From: Burkholderiales bacterium
Lineage (GTDB): Bacteria > Pseudomonadota > Gammaproteobacteria > Burkholderiales > Usitatibacteraceae
Direction of reading: 5' to 3'
Assembly (NCBI GenBank): GCA_017880705.1
Contig: JADGRS010000222.1
Location: 1-5,856 of the forward strand
DNA: 5,856 nucleotides
Below the pieces are notes generated by a model. The model was not told where the DNA came from and did not search any database. It was given only the letters and a program-made list of their open reading frames with translations. Each line of letters begins with the position of its first letter. The stretch's first letter is position 1. Position numbers and translations under genes: made by a program. Below, piece after piece: positions 1 to 4,996 of this stretch.

Positions 1-54
1 TGAGCAGCGCAGCGGCATAGTAGTATTCCGAGAGTCCTTTCCGGGGAGAAGGCC
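1..54. other. Short leader upstream of the acyl-CoA ligase
   Basis: This stretch holds no gene that can be supported. It ends in the ribosome site of the ligase. A TAGTAT hexamer near positions 20-25 resembles a -10 element, but there is no room to judge a -35 partner, so no promoter is called. The TGA at positions 1-3 could be the stop codon of a gene that lies outside the window, which cannot be tested here. Confidence 0.4.
43..48 (+). promoter_or_regulatory. Ribosome binding site of the acyl-CoA ligase
   Basis: GGGGAG lies 6 bases before the ATG at 55. This spacing favours that ATG over the in-frame ATGs at 67, 70 and 76, which would sit too far from any purine-rich site. Confidence 0.7.
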
Positions 55-1704
55 ATGCGTGGATTGATGATGGAAATGCCGTTGCTGGTTTCCGACCTGA
101 TCCGCCACGCCGATCGCCACCATCGCGACACGCCGATCGTCTCGCGACGCGTCGAGGGCGACCTGCATCGCTACACCTATCACGACGCCCATGAGCGGTC
201 GCGCCGCGCGGCCAACGCCCTGGGCAAGCTCGGATTGCAGCCGGGCGACCGGGTCGCGACGCTCGCGTGGAACGGCTACCGCCACTTCGAGATCTACTAT
301 GCGGTCGCGGGAAGCGGCATGGTGATGCACACCGTGAACCCACGGCTCTTTCCCGAGCAGATCGCCTGGATCCTGAACGACGCGAAGGACAAGGTGCTCT
401 TCCTCGACCTCACGTTCCTGCCGCTGGTGCAGAAGATCCTGCCTCTGTGCAAGCACCTGAAGCACCTCGTCCTCATGACCGACCGCGCGCACATGCCGGC
501 GGGAGCCGAGGGGCTCCTCTGCTACGAGGATCTCCTCGCGGCCGAAACCGACGCATTCGAATGGCCAGCGCTGGACGAGAACACCGCCTGCGGCCTTTGC
601 TACACGTCGGGCACGACGGGCAACCCCAAGGGCGCCCTCTACAGCCATCGTTCGACCGTGCTGCATGCCTACGCGATCTGCCTGCCCGACGCGATGTGCC
701 TTTCCGCGAGCGATTCCGCGCTGCCCGTGGTGCCGATGTTCCACGCGAATGCCTGGGGATTGCCTTTCGCCGCGCCGCTGGTGGGCGCGAAGCTCGTCTT
801 CCCCGGCGCGGCCCTCGACGGCAAGTCGCTGCACGCGCTCTTCGAGAGCGAGCGCGTGTCGTTCTCCGCGGGCGTGCCGACGGTGTGGGGCGGGCTCATC
901 CAGTACATGAGGGAGAACCGCGTGCGCCTCACGACGCTGAAGCGCACGATCATCGGCGGGGCCCCGTGCCCGCCGGCCATGATCCGCGCGCTCGAGGACG
1001 AGTTCGGCATCGAGGTGAACCACGCGTGGGGCATGACGGAGATGTCGCCCCTCGGCAGCGTGTGCAAGCTGAAGGAGAAGCACCTTTCCCTGCCTCCCGA
1101 GGAGCGGCGCGCGATCCGCGAGAAGCAGGGGCGCGTCGTGTTCGGCGTCGACTGGAAGATCGTCGACTCCGAGGGGCGGGACCTGCCGTGGGACGGCAAG
1201 GCGTTCGGCGATCTCCACGTGCGCGGGCCGTGGGTGGTGAGCGGCTATTACGAGGCGGCCCAAAGCCCGCTCATCGACGGCTGGTTTCCGACAGGCGACG
1301 TCGCGACGATCGACGCCGACGGGTTCCTGAGGATCACCGACCGCAGCAAGGACGTGGTGAAGTCCGGCGGCGAATGGATCAGCTCCATCGCCCTCGAGAA
1401 CATCGCGATGGCGCACCCCGCCGTCCAGGAGGCCGCGGTGATCGCATGCCGGCACCCGAAATGGGACGAGCGTCCGCTCCTCATCGCCGTGCTCAAGCCC
1501 GGGCAGCAACTGGCGCGCGAGGAGCTCATCGCCTTCTACGAAGGGAAGGTCGCGAAGTGGTGGATTCCTGACGACGTGGTGTTCGCGAAGGAGCTTCCGC
1601 ACACGGCGACCGGCAAGCTCATGAAGACGGCGCTGCGCGAGCAATACCGCGACCATCCGCTGCCCGCCGCGACCGCGGCAAGCAGCGGCAAGGTCGTGGC
1701 GTAA
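55..1704 (+). CDS. AMP-forming acyl-CoA ligase (fatty-acid / 3-methylthiopropionate DmdB-like)
   Basis: This 549-residue protein belongs to the ANL adenylating superfamily. Family members activate a carboxylic acid with ATP to an acyl-AMP and then transfer the acyl group to CoA in the cytosol. All core motifs are visible. The P-loop-like [11 protein letters not shown] is at residues 183-193 and the GMTEMSP adenine/acyl-AMP motif at 326-332. GWFPTGD is at 409-415, with D415 as the ribose-binding Asp. The hinge and C-domain start at DRSKD (429-433), followed by SGGEW to residue 441. The catalytic lysine of TATGK is K521. The N-terminus ([19 protein letters not shown]) and the length match the subgroup annotated as long/medium-chain fatty-acid-CoA ligase or 3-(methylthio)propionyl-CoA ligase (DmdB). 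Sequence alone does not settle the substrate: medium-chain fatty acid, methylthiopropionate or another short acid are all possible. The start at 55 is supported by a GGGGAG site. The gene converges on the PsiF-like gene with 2 bp between stops. No frameshift or missing motif is seen. Confidence 0.93.
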   Translation: MRGLMMEMPLLVSDLIRHADRHHRDTPIVSRRVEGDLHRYTYHDAHERSRRAANALGKLGLQPGDRVATLAWNGYRHFEIYYAVAGSGMVMHTVNPRLFPEQIAWILNDAKDKVLFLDLTFLPLVQKILPLCKHLKHLVLMTDRAHMPAGAEGLLCYEDLLAAETDAFEWPALDENTACGLCYTSGTTGNPKGALYSHRSTVLHAYAICLPDAMCLSASDSALPVVPMFHANAWGLPFAAPLVGAKLVFPGAALDGKSLHALFESERVSFSAGVPTVWGGLIQYMRENRVRLTTLKRTIIGGAPCPPAMIRALEDEFGIEVNHAWGMTEMSPLGSVCKLKEKHLSLPPEERRAIREKQGRVVFGVDWKIVDSEGRDLPWDGKAFGDLHVRGPWVVSGYYEAAQSPLIDGWFPTGDVATIDADGFLRITDRSKDVVKSGGEWISSIALENIAMAHPAVQEAAVIACRHPKWDERPLLIAVLKPGQQLAREELIAFYEGKVAKWWIPDDVVFAKELPHTATGKLMKTALREQYRDHPLPAATAASSGKVVA

Positions 1705-1706
1705 CG

Positions 1707-2057
1707 CTAGCCCTTCAGGCAGCTGCTCATGAACGCGCGGCGCTCGTCGCCGTGCAGGTTCTTCTTTCCCGCCTCGTCGTTGCAGATCTTCATCTTGCCC
1801 TGCTGGAACGAGGCGTCCGCCGAGGTCTTGTGCGGCGCGTCCTTCTTCAGCTCCGCCGCTTCCTCCTCGTGGCCCTTCAGGCATTCGCTCATGAAGTCCT
1901 GATGGGCATCGCCCTTGAGTCCCTTCGACTCGTGGGCGCAGGTGGCGAAGCGGCTTTGCTGGGAATGCGACCTGTCGGTATCCGCGGCGATGGCGCCGAG
2001 CGCGGCGGCGCCGGAAGCGACGGTGCATGCGACAACACTTGCGAGCTTGGTGTTCAT
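1707..2057 (-). CDS. psiF: PsiF-family periplasmic protein with two Cys repeats
   Basis: This is a 116-residue exported protein. Residues 1-25 form a Sec signal peptide: K4, a small hydrophobic core, then an AIAA cleavage region just before D26. The mature part carries two PsiF repeats. Repeat 1 (about 33-62) has Q33-Q34, C40, the stretch LKGDAHQDFMSECLKG (47-62) and C59. Repeat 2 (about 85-116) has Q85-Q86, M89, C92-N93, LHGDERRAFMSSCLKG (101-116) and C113. Each repeat follows the QQ...C...L-x-G-D-x...FMS-x-CLK pattern of E. coli PsiF, which has similar length and also two repeats. A Lys/Glu-rich linker (63-82) separates them. PsiF was named for phosphate-starvation induction in E. coli; its molecular role is unknown. 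One disulfide per repeat is plausible in the periplasm but is inference. The start at 2057 is chosen over the in-frame start at 2150 because it gives a clean signal peptide and has its own ribosome site. I see no convincing Pho box upstream. Confidence 0.88.
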   Translation of the reverse strand: MNTKLASVVACTVASGAAALGAIAADTDRSHSQQSRFATCAHESKGLKGDAHQDFMSECLKGHEEEAAELKKDAPHKTSADASFQQGKMKICNDEAGKKNLHGDERRAFMSSCLKG

Positions 2058-2061
2058 GGGA

Positions 2062-2067
2062 CTCCCC
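2062..2067 (-). promoter_or_regulatory. Ribosome binding site of the PsiF-like gene
   Basis: On the minus strand GGGGAG precedes the ATG at 2057 by 4 bases (TCCC). It decides the start. Beginning at 2150 instead would add 31 residues ahead of the signal peptide and destroy its N-terminal character. The same hexamer precedes the ligase at 43-48. Confidence 0.7.
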
Positions 2068-2162
2068 GATGAAGTTGATCGAGCGGCCATGAGACCCGTG
2101 CGCGCGGAAGGAGGCGAGCCGAAATTCCAAAAAAGTAATGCGCGTTTCATCAGTAAGAAAAC

Positions 2163-2181
2163 CGTAGGACAACGCCCTACG
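2163..2181. promoter_or_regulatory. Operator-like palindrome CGTAGG-N7-CCTACG
   Basis: Two perfect 6-bp inverted arms, CGTAGG (2163-2168) and CCTACG (2176-2181), are separated by 7 bases and centred at 2172. The 12-13 bp spacing between equivalent arm positions puts the half-sites about one helical turn apart, as expected for a dimeric regulator. The site lies next to the A/T-rich patch, about 106 bp upstream of the PsiF-like start and about 140 bp upstream of the 115-residue protein. The palindrome is visible in the sequence; its role as an operator is inference. The binding protein is unknown. It could instead be a chance repeat or a transcript hairpin. Confidence 0.4.
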
Positions 2182-2202
2182 TCGGCCCCGGACGACCGCC
2201 TA

Positions 2203-2218
2203 TCGCCGCTGGCGGCGA
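2203..2218. repeat. GC-rich inverted repeat TCGCCGC-TG-GCGGCGA
   Basis: Perfect 7-bp arms (2203-2209 and 2212-2218) flank 2 bases. No T-tract follows on either strand, so it is not an intrinsic terminator. A 2-base loop means that only about 6 pairs would form with a CTGG tetraloop-like turn. It could be an operator, an RNA hairpin in the leader of the 115-residue gene, or chance in GC-rich DNA. Confidence 0.35.
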
Positions 2219-2320
2219 ATCATGCCGGACGGATTGAGACATTTCCCATAGTGAAGCGTTACGAGGAGGCAGAGACTGGCTTCGTGAACTCGGGCCACAC
2301 CAGGCCCTCCGGAGGCGCAC

Positions 2321-2668
2321 ATGAAACGCGTGATGACCGAAAAGCAGCTGCAGCGCGAAAACACCGTCCACCTCGGGACGGGCGGGCGCAGCGAGGAGAA
2401 TGCCGGTCTCCGGTTCCGTCCGGCCTTCTTCGATTTTTCGACGCACACGATCTTCCCCTCGCGCTTCGCCGACGGACGCCTCGCGCCCTTCCATCTCCTC
2501 GACGGCCTTCCGGAAGAAGCGGTTGCGGACCGCGCGCCAAACGGTCGGGTCGTCTCGGCCAAGGCGACGGTGATCTCGGGCTTCGTGCGCGACGGATTCT
2601 TCTACACCCGGTCCGCCGCGGCGCGCGCCGTGCGCGAGTGGTCGCGCGAGGCGACCGAAGAAGAGTAA
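2321..2668 (+). CDS. Conserved-looking hypothetical protein, 115 aa
   Basis: I do not recognise a characterised family. The start is firm: GGAGG at 2311-2315 stands 5 bases before the ATG. The protein is soluble, with no signal peptide, membrane segment or cysteine. It begins with a basic/polar segment (1-18), then a glycine turn GTGGRSEEN (19-27), then a β-rich core in which aromatic residues alternate with charges. The core includes FRPAFFD (32-38), SRFADGRLAPFHLLDGLP (47-64) and VISGFVRDGFFYTRSAA (84-100). It ends in a charged helix (99-115, EEE terminus). The phrases 'SRFADGR.APFHLLDGLP' and 'SGFVRDG.FYTR' look like conserved motifs; I have a general memory of similar uncharacterised proteobacterial proteins, which a search would have to confirm. 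The stop is 68 bp before the amidohydrolase start on the same strand, so co-transcription is possible. The overlapping minus-strand frames are Arg/Pro-rich shadows. Confidence 0.75.
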   Translation: MKRVMTEKQLQRENTVHLGTGGRSEENAGLRFRPAFFDFSTHTIFPSRFADGRLAPFHLLDGLPEEAVADRAPNGRVVSAKATVISGFVRDGFFYTRSAAARAVREWSREATEEE

Positions 2669-2683
2669 GAGGAATCGCCAAGG

Positions 2684-2692
2684 TGTACTAAT
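2684..2692 (+). promoter_or_regulatory. Weak extended -10-like element before the amidohydrolase
   Basis: TG-T-ACTAAT resembles an extended -10 (TGn plus a hexamer with 4 of 6 matches to TATAAT). It lies in the 68-bp gap, about 45 bp before the ATG at 2737. No good TTGACA-like -35 is seen at the right distance. It could give the amidohydrolase a promoter of its own, but the match is weak and may be chance. Confidence 0.2.
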
Positions 2693-2702
2693 ATCCTGCT
2701 GA

Positions 2703-2719
2703 ATCGCGCCCCACGCGAT
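2703..2719. repeat. Inverted repeat ATCGCG-N5-CGCGAT in the amidohydrolase leader
   Basis: Perfect 6-bp arms (2703-2708 and 2714-2719) flank CCCCA. The repeat lies between the -10-like element and the ribosome site at 2726. It could be an operator or a small leader hairpin close to the ribosome site. No T-tract follows, so it is not a terminator. The function is inference. Confidence 0.3.
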
Positions 2720-2725
2720 CGACGC

Positions 2726-2731
2726 AGGAGG
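2726..2731 (+). promoter_or_regulatory. Ribosome binding site of the amidohydrolase
   Basis: AGGAGG, a full anti-16S match, stands 5 bases before the ATG at 2737. This matters because it fixes translation 62 codons upstream of the twin-arginine motif, so the long N-terminal extension is likely real and not an over-called start. A second ATG at 2743 is 11 bases from the site and is less favoured. Confidence 0.8.
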
Positions 2732-2736
2732 ATGCC

Positions 2737-4233
2737 ATGAGCATGCTGTCCCCCGAAGAGCTCGCGAGGCTCGCTTCGGCCGAATCACTTTTCCCCTCCC
2801 CCATCCCGGTGCAGTCGGTCTCGAGCGACGAGTTCATGCCGTCGCCGCAAACGCCGAAGCAACGCGAATTCGAGGCGCGCGTGAAGCAGATCGGCGCGCG
2901 CATGGCCAGGCGCCTGGGCATGAGCCGCCGCCGCTTCTTCGGAACCGCGGCCGGCATGGCCGCGGCCTTCGTCGCCATGAACGACACCTACGGCAAGACC
3001 TACGGCGTCGATCGCAAGGAGGCGGCCGAGCCGGAGCGCGCCGATGCGCGCGCCCAGGCGCTCGCCGGGCAATTCATCATGGACATGCACACCCATTTCC
3101 TGAGGCCCGGCACGCGCATCATGGGCTTCGTCGCGCAACGCAACGCGGTGGGCAAGGCGGGATGGAATCCGGCGCTCGCGGGCAAGGAGCAGACCATCGA
3201 CGACCTGATGTTCGGCAACTATCTCAAGGAGATCTATCTCGACAGCGACACCAAGGTCGCGTGCATCAGCGGCGCGCCCTCGGAAATTCCCGAGGACTGG
3301 TTCCTCACCAACGAGATGAAGGCGCAGGCCCGCGCCGACGTGAACGGCCTCGCGAAGTCGAAGCGCATGTTCAGCCACGCGATCTTCACGCCGGGCTACC
3401 CCGGGTGGATGGAGCAGGTCGACCACGCGATCCGCGACTTGAAGCCCGACTCCATGAAGGGCTACACGATCGGCGACAATTCGCACAAGGACCTGTCGAA
3501 GCATCCCTGGCGCCTCGACGACGAGAAGCTCGTCTATCCTGCTTACGAAAAGTTTCTCGCCGCGGGGCTGAAGAACGTCTGCATCCACAAGGGACTCTTC
3601 CCGCCCTCGGTGGAGGCGCAATTCCCGAATCTGCTCCAATACTCCGACGTGCGCGACGTGGCCAAGGCGGCGAAGGACTGGCCGCAGTTGAACTTCATCA
3701 TCTATCACGGCGCCTATCGCTTCGCGGGCGGCGGCAGGACCGAGGACGCGTGGGCCCAGTTCGAGAAGACCGGGCGCATCGAGTGGGTCACCGACCTCGC
3801 CGAGATCCCCGCGAAGCACGGCGTGACCAATGTCTACGCCGACGTGGGCCAGCTCTTCGCGCAATCCACAATCGCCGACCCGCGCGTCTCGGCGGTGATG
3901 ATGGGCCAGCTGGTTCGCGGCCTCGGAGCCGATCACGTGTGCTGGGGCACCGACGCGATCTGGACCGGCTCGCCGCAGTGGCAGATCGAGGCGCTGCGCC
4001 GGCTCGAGATCCCCGAGGAGCTCCAGCGCAAGCACGGCTTCAAGCCCCTGGGCCCCGCCGATGGCGCGGTGAAGACCGCGATATTCGGGAGCAACAACGC
4101 GCGGCTCTACGATTTCAAGCCTTCGCAGCAGGCGGCGCTCGCCGTCGATCACCTCGCGCATTGCCGGCAGGTCTACGACAAGGATCCGCAGCGCACCAAC
4201 CTCGCGTACGGATACGCGCTGAAGGACGGCTGA
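2737..4233 (+). CDS. Tat-targeted metal-dependent amidohydrolase (amidohydrolase_2 / ACMSD-like)
   Basis: This 498-residue TIM-barrel hydrolase or decarboxylase belongs to the amidohydrolase_2 family (COG2159 type). Metal ligands are visible in family order: D116-M-H118-T-H120 on strand 1, H284 in CIHKG, H324 in IIYHGAY and D406 in WGTDAIW. Together they resemble the HxH...H...H...D set of ACMSD and related non-oxidative decarboxylases and lactonases. H284 is followed by K285. The N-terminus has three parts: a polar extension (1-61), a twin-arginine motif M-S-R-R-R-F-F-G (62-69) followed by a mild hydrophobic stretch (about 70-81, rich in Ala/Met), and a charged linker (about 86-112) before the barrel. 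No clear AxA cleavage site follows the hydrophobic stretch, so the protein may be cleaved later in the linker or stay membrane-anchored. Export through Tat would fit a metalloenzyme folded in the cytoplasm. The substrate cannot be named. The start is set by AGGAGG at 2726-2731. The gene converges on the response regulator with 13 bp between stops, and no terminator hairpin with a T-run is seen there. Confidence 0.88.
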   Translation: MSMLSPEELARLASAESLFPSPIPVQSVSSDEFMPSPQTPKQREFEARVKQIGARMARRLGMSRRRFFGTAAGMAAAFVAMNDTYGKTYGVDRKEAAEPERADARAQALAGQFIMDMHTHFLRPGTRIMGFVAQRNAVGKAGWNPALAGKEQTIDDLMFGNYLKEIYLDSDTKVACISGAPSEIPEDWFLTNEMKAQARADVNGLAKSKRMFSHAIFTPGYPGWMEQVDHAIRDLKPDSMKGYTIGDNSHKDLSKHPWRLDDEKLVYPAYEKFLAAGLKNVCIHKGLFPPSVEAQFPNLLQYSDVRDVAKAAKDWPQLNFIIYHGAYRFAGGGRTEDAWAQFEKTGRIEWVTDLAEIPAKHGVTNVYADVGQLFAQSTIADPRVSAVMMGQLVRGLGADHVCWGTDAIWTGSPQWQIEALRRLEIPEELQRKHGFKPLGPADGAVKTAIFGSNNARLYDFKPSQQAALAVDHLAHCRQVYDKDPQRTNLAYGYALKDG

Positions 4234-4246
4234 GGCGGCCCGGCGG

Positions 4247-4996
4247 CTACATCTGCTTGAAGAGGTGCAGGTAGGTGTCGCTCACCGCGAGCGTCTCGGG
4301 CAGCGACTTGAGGTGGATCGCGGCATGCCCCGTGTCGTCCCGCACGAGGGCCTTGATCTCGCGCAGGTTGACGATCGTCGAACGGTGGACCTGGCGGAAG
4401 GCCCCCGGATCGAGCTCGTCGGCGAGCGCCTTGATCGGCTTCTTTATGAGCAGTTCGCCCTCGCGCGTCACCACCCGCGTGTACTTGGCGTCCGACTGGA
4501 AGTAGACGACATCCTGCACCAGCACCAGGCGCGTCTGCGTGCCCTGGGAGGCGGTGATCCACTGCAACGGCTCGCGGCTCTCCCTGCGCAGCGCCTCGGC
4601 CACCTTCTCGAGCGTCGCCTCGAGCGAAGCGGGCGCCGACGCGAGCCTCGCCTTGAGGCGTGCCACCGTGGTCGCCAGCCGCTCCTCGGTCACGGGCTTC
4701 ACGAGATAGTCGATCGCGCCGTTGTCGAAGGCCTCGATCGCGTAGCGGTCGTAGGCGGTCACGAAGACGATATGGGCGCGGTTGCCGATGGCCCGCGCGA
4801 TCTCGATGCCGCTCAAGCCGGGCATCTTGATGTCGAGGAAGACGACTTCGGGCCGATGCTCTTCGATGGCGGCGATCGCCGCCGGGCCATCGGATGCGAG
4901 CGCGACCACATCGAGCTCGGGCCAGACGCGCCGCAGCATCGCGCGCATCTCGTCGCGAAGCAGCGGCTCGTCCTCGGCAATGACGGCGCGGGTCAT
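4247..4996 (-). CDS. LytTR-type response regulator (AlgR/LytR family)
   Basis: This 249-residue DNA-binding response regulator works in the cytoplasm. Residues 1-120 form a CheY-like receiver: acidic pocket E8-D9, phospho-acceptor D55 in VVFLDIKMPG, switch T80 in FVTAYD, and K100-P101 in YLVKPV. A linker helix (about 121-140) leads to a LytTR β-strand DNA-binding domain (about 142-249). Its conserved features are visible: D.VYFQSDAKYTRV, then LLIKKPIKALADEL, then FRQVHRSTIVNL and a final SDTYLHLFKQM. The start at 4996 is preferred over the in-frame start at 5035. It places TRAVIAEDEP directly at the beginning of the receiver, and its ATG overlaps the kinase stop as ATGA. GGGAG at 5007-5011 lies 10 bases upstream. 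LytTR proteins bind paired direct-repeat sites; I did not find a convincing pair in this window, so the targets probably lie elsewhere. Family members control virulence, exopolysaccharide, cell-envelope or carbon-uptake genes, but nothing here says which. Confidence 0.93.
   Translation of the reverse strand: MTRAVIAEDEPLLRDEMRAMLRRVWPELDVVALASDGPAAIAAIEEHRPEVVFLDIKMPGLSGIEIARAIGNRAHIVFVTAYDRYAIEAFDNGAIDYLVKPVTEERLATTVARLKARLASAPASLEATLEKVAEALRRESREPLQWITASQGTQTRLVLVQDVVYFQSDAKYTRVVTREGELLIKKPIKALADELDPGAFRQVHRSTIVNLREIKALVRDDTGHAAIHLKSLPETLAVSDTYLHLFKQM
4993..4996 (-). other. ATGA stop/start overlap coupling kinase and regulator
   Basis: On the minus strand, the kinase stop TGA and the regulator start ATG share the tetranucleotide ATGA. 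This arrangement commonly makes translation of the second gene depend on ribosomes finishing the first, giving a fixed ratio of the two proteins. It also independently supports the regulator start at 4996. Confidence 0.85.

Larger units (their letters stand above)
2058..2320. other. Divergent intergenic region between psiF-like gene and 115-aa gene
   Basis: This 263-bp non-coding stretch should carry the promoters of both divergent genes. Roughly 2120-2162 is clearly richer in A/T than the surrounding sequence, with an A6 run and a short A4 run. It is the likeliest place for promoter melting, but no hexamer pair on either strand matches the sigma-70 consensus well enough to call. The region also holds a 19-bp palindrome (2163-2181) and a GC-rich hairpin (2203-2218), listed separately. 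Frames open across this region lack ribosome sites and protein-like composition and are not called. Confidence 0.6.

Noticed and set aside
267..1571. 434-residue open frame inside the acyl-CoA ligase in another + frame
   Set aside because: The Arg/Pro/Ala/Gly-dominated composition and lack of motifs mark it as an out-of-frame shadow of the ligase, which has every ANL motif.
2058..2150. N-terminal extension of the PsiF-like gene to a start at 2150
   Set aside because: It would bury the signal peptide behind 31 residues, and the GGGGAG site at 2062-2067 fits the start at 2057.
2058..2170. Pho box upstream of the PsiF-like gene
   Set aside because: I looked for CTGTCAT-like direct repeats with 11-base periodicity on both strands and saw none.
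2203..2218. GC hairpin considered as an intrinsic terminator
   Set aside because: There is no T-run after it on either strand, and it lies upstream of both neighbouring genes, not at a gene end.
2177..2788. Minus-strand frames of 120-203 residues covering the 115-residue gene
   Set aside because: Their Arg-rich composition and lack of a ribosome site contrast with the + strand frame, which has GGAGG at ideal spacing and a balanced composition.
2785..4161. 458-residue open frame on the minus strand, antisense to the amidohydrolase
   Set aside because: It is rich in Arg, Leu, Val and Gly with low-complexity stretches, has no recognisable motif, and mirrors a well-supported gene with metal-site motifs. 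This is a typical shadow in high-GC DNA.
4234..4246. GC-rich spacer between the amidohydrolase and the regulator considered as a bidirectional terminator
   Set aside because: The GGCGGCC/CGGCGGC elements are direct-like, not complementary arms, and no T-run follows.
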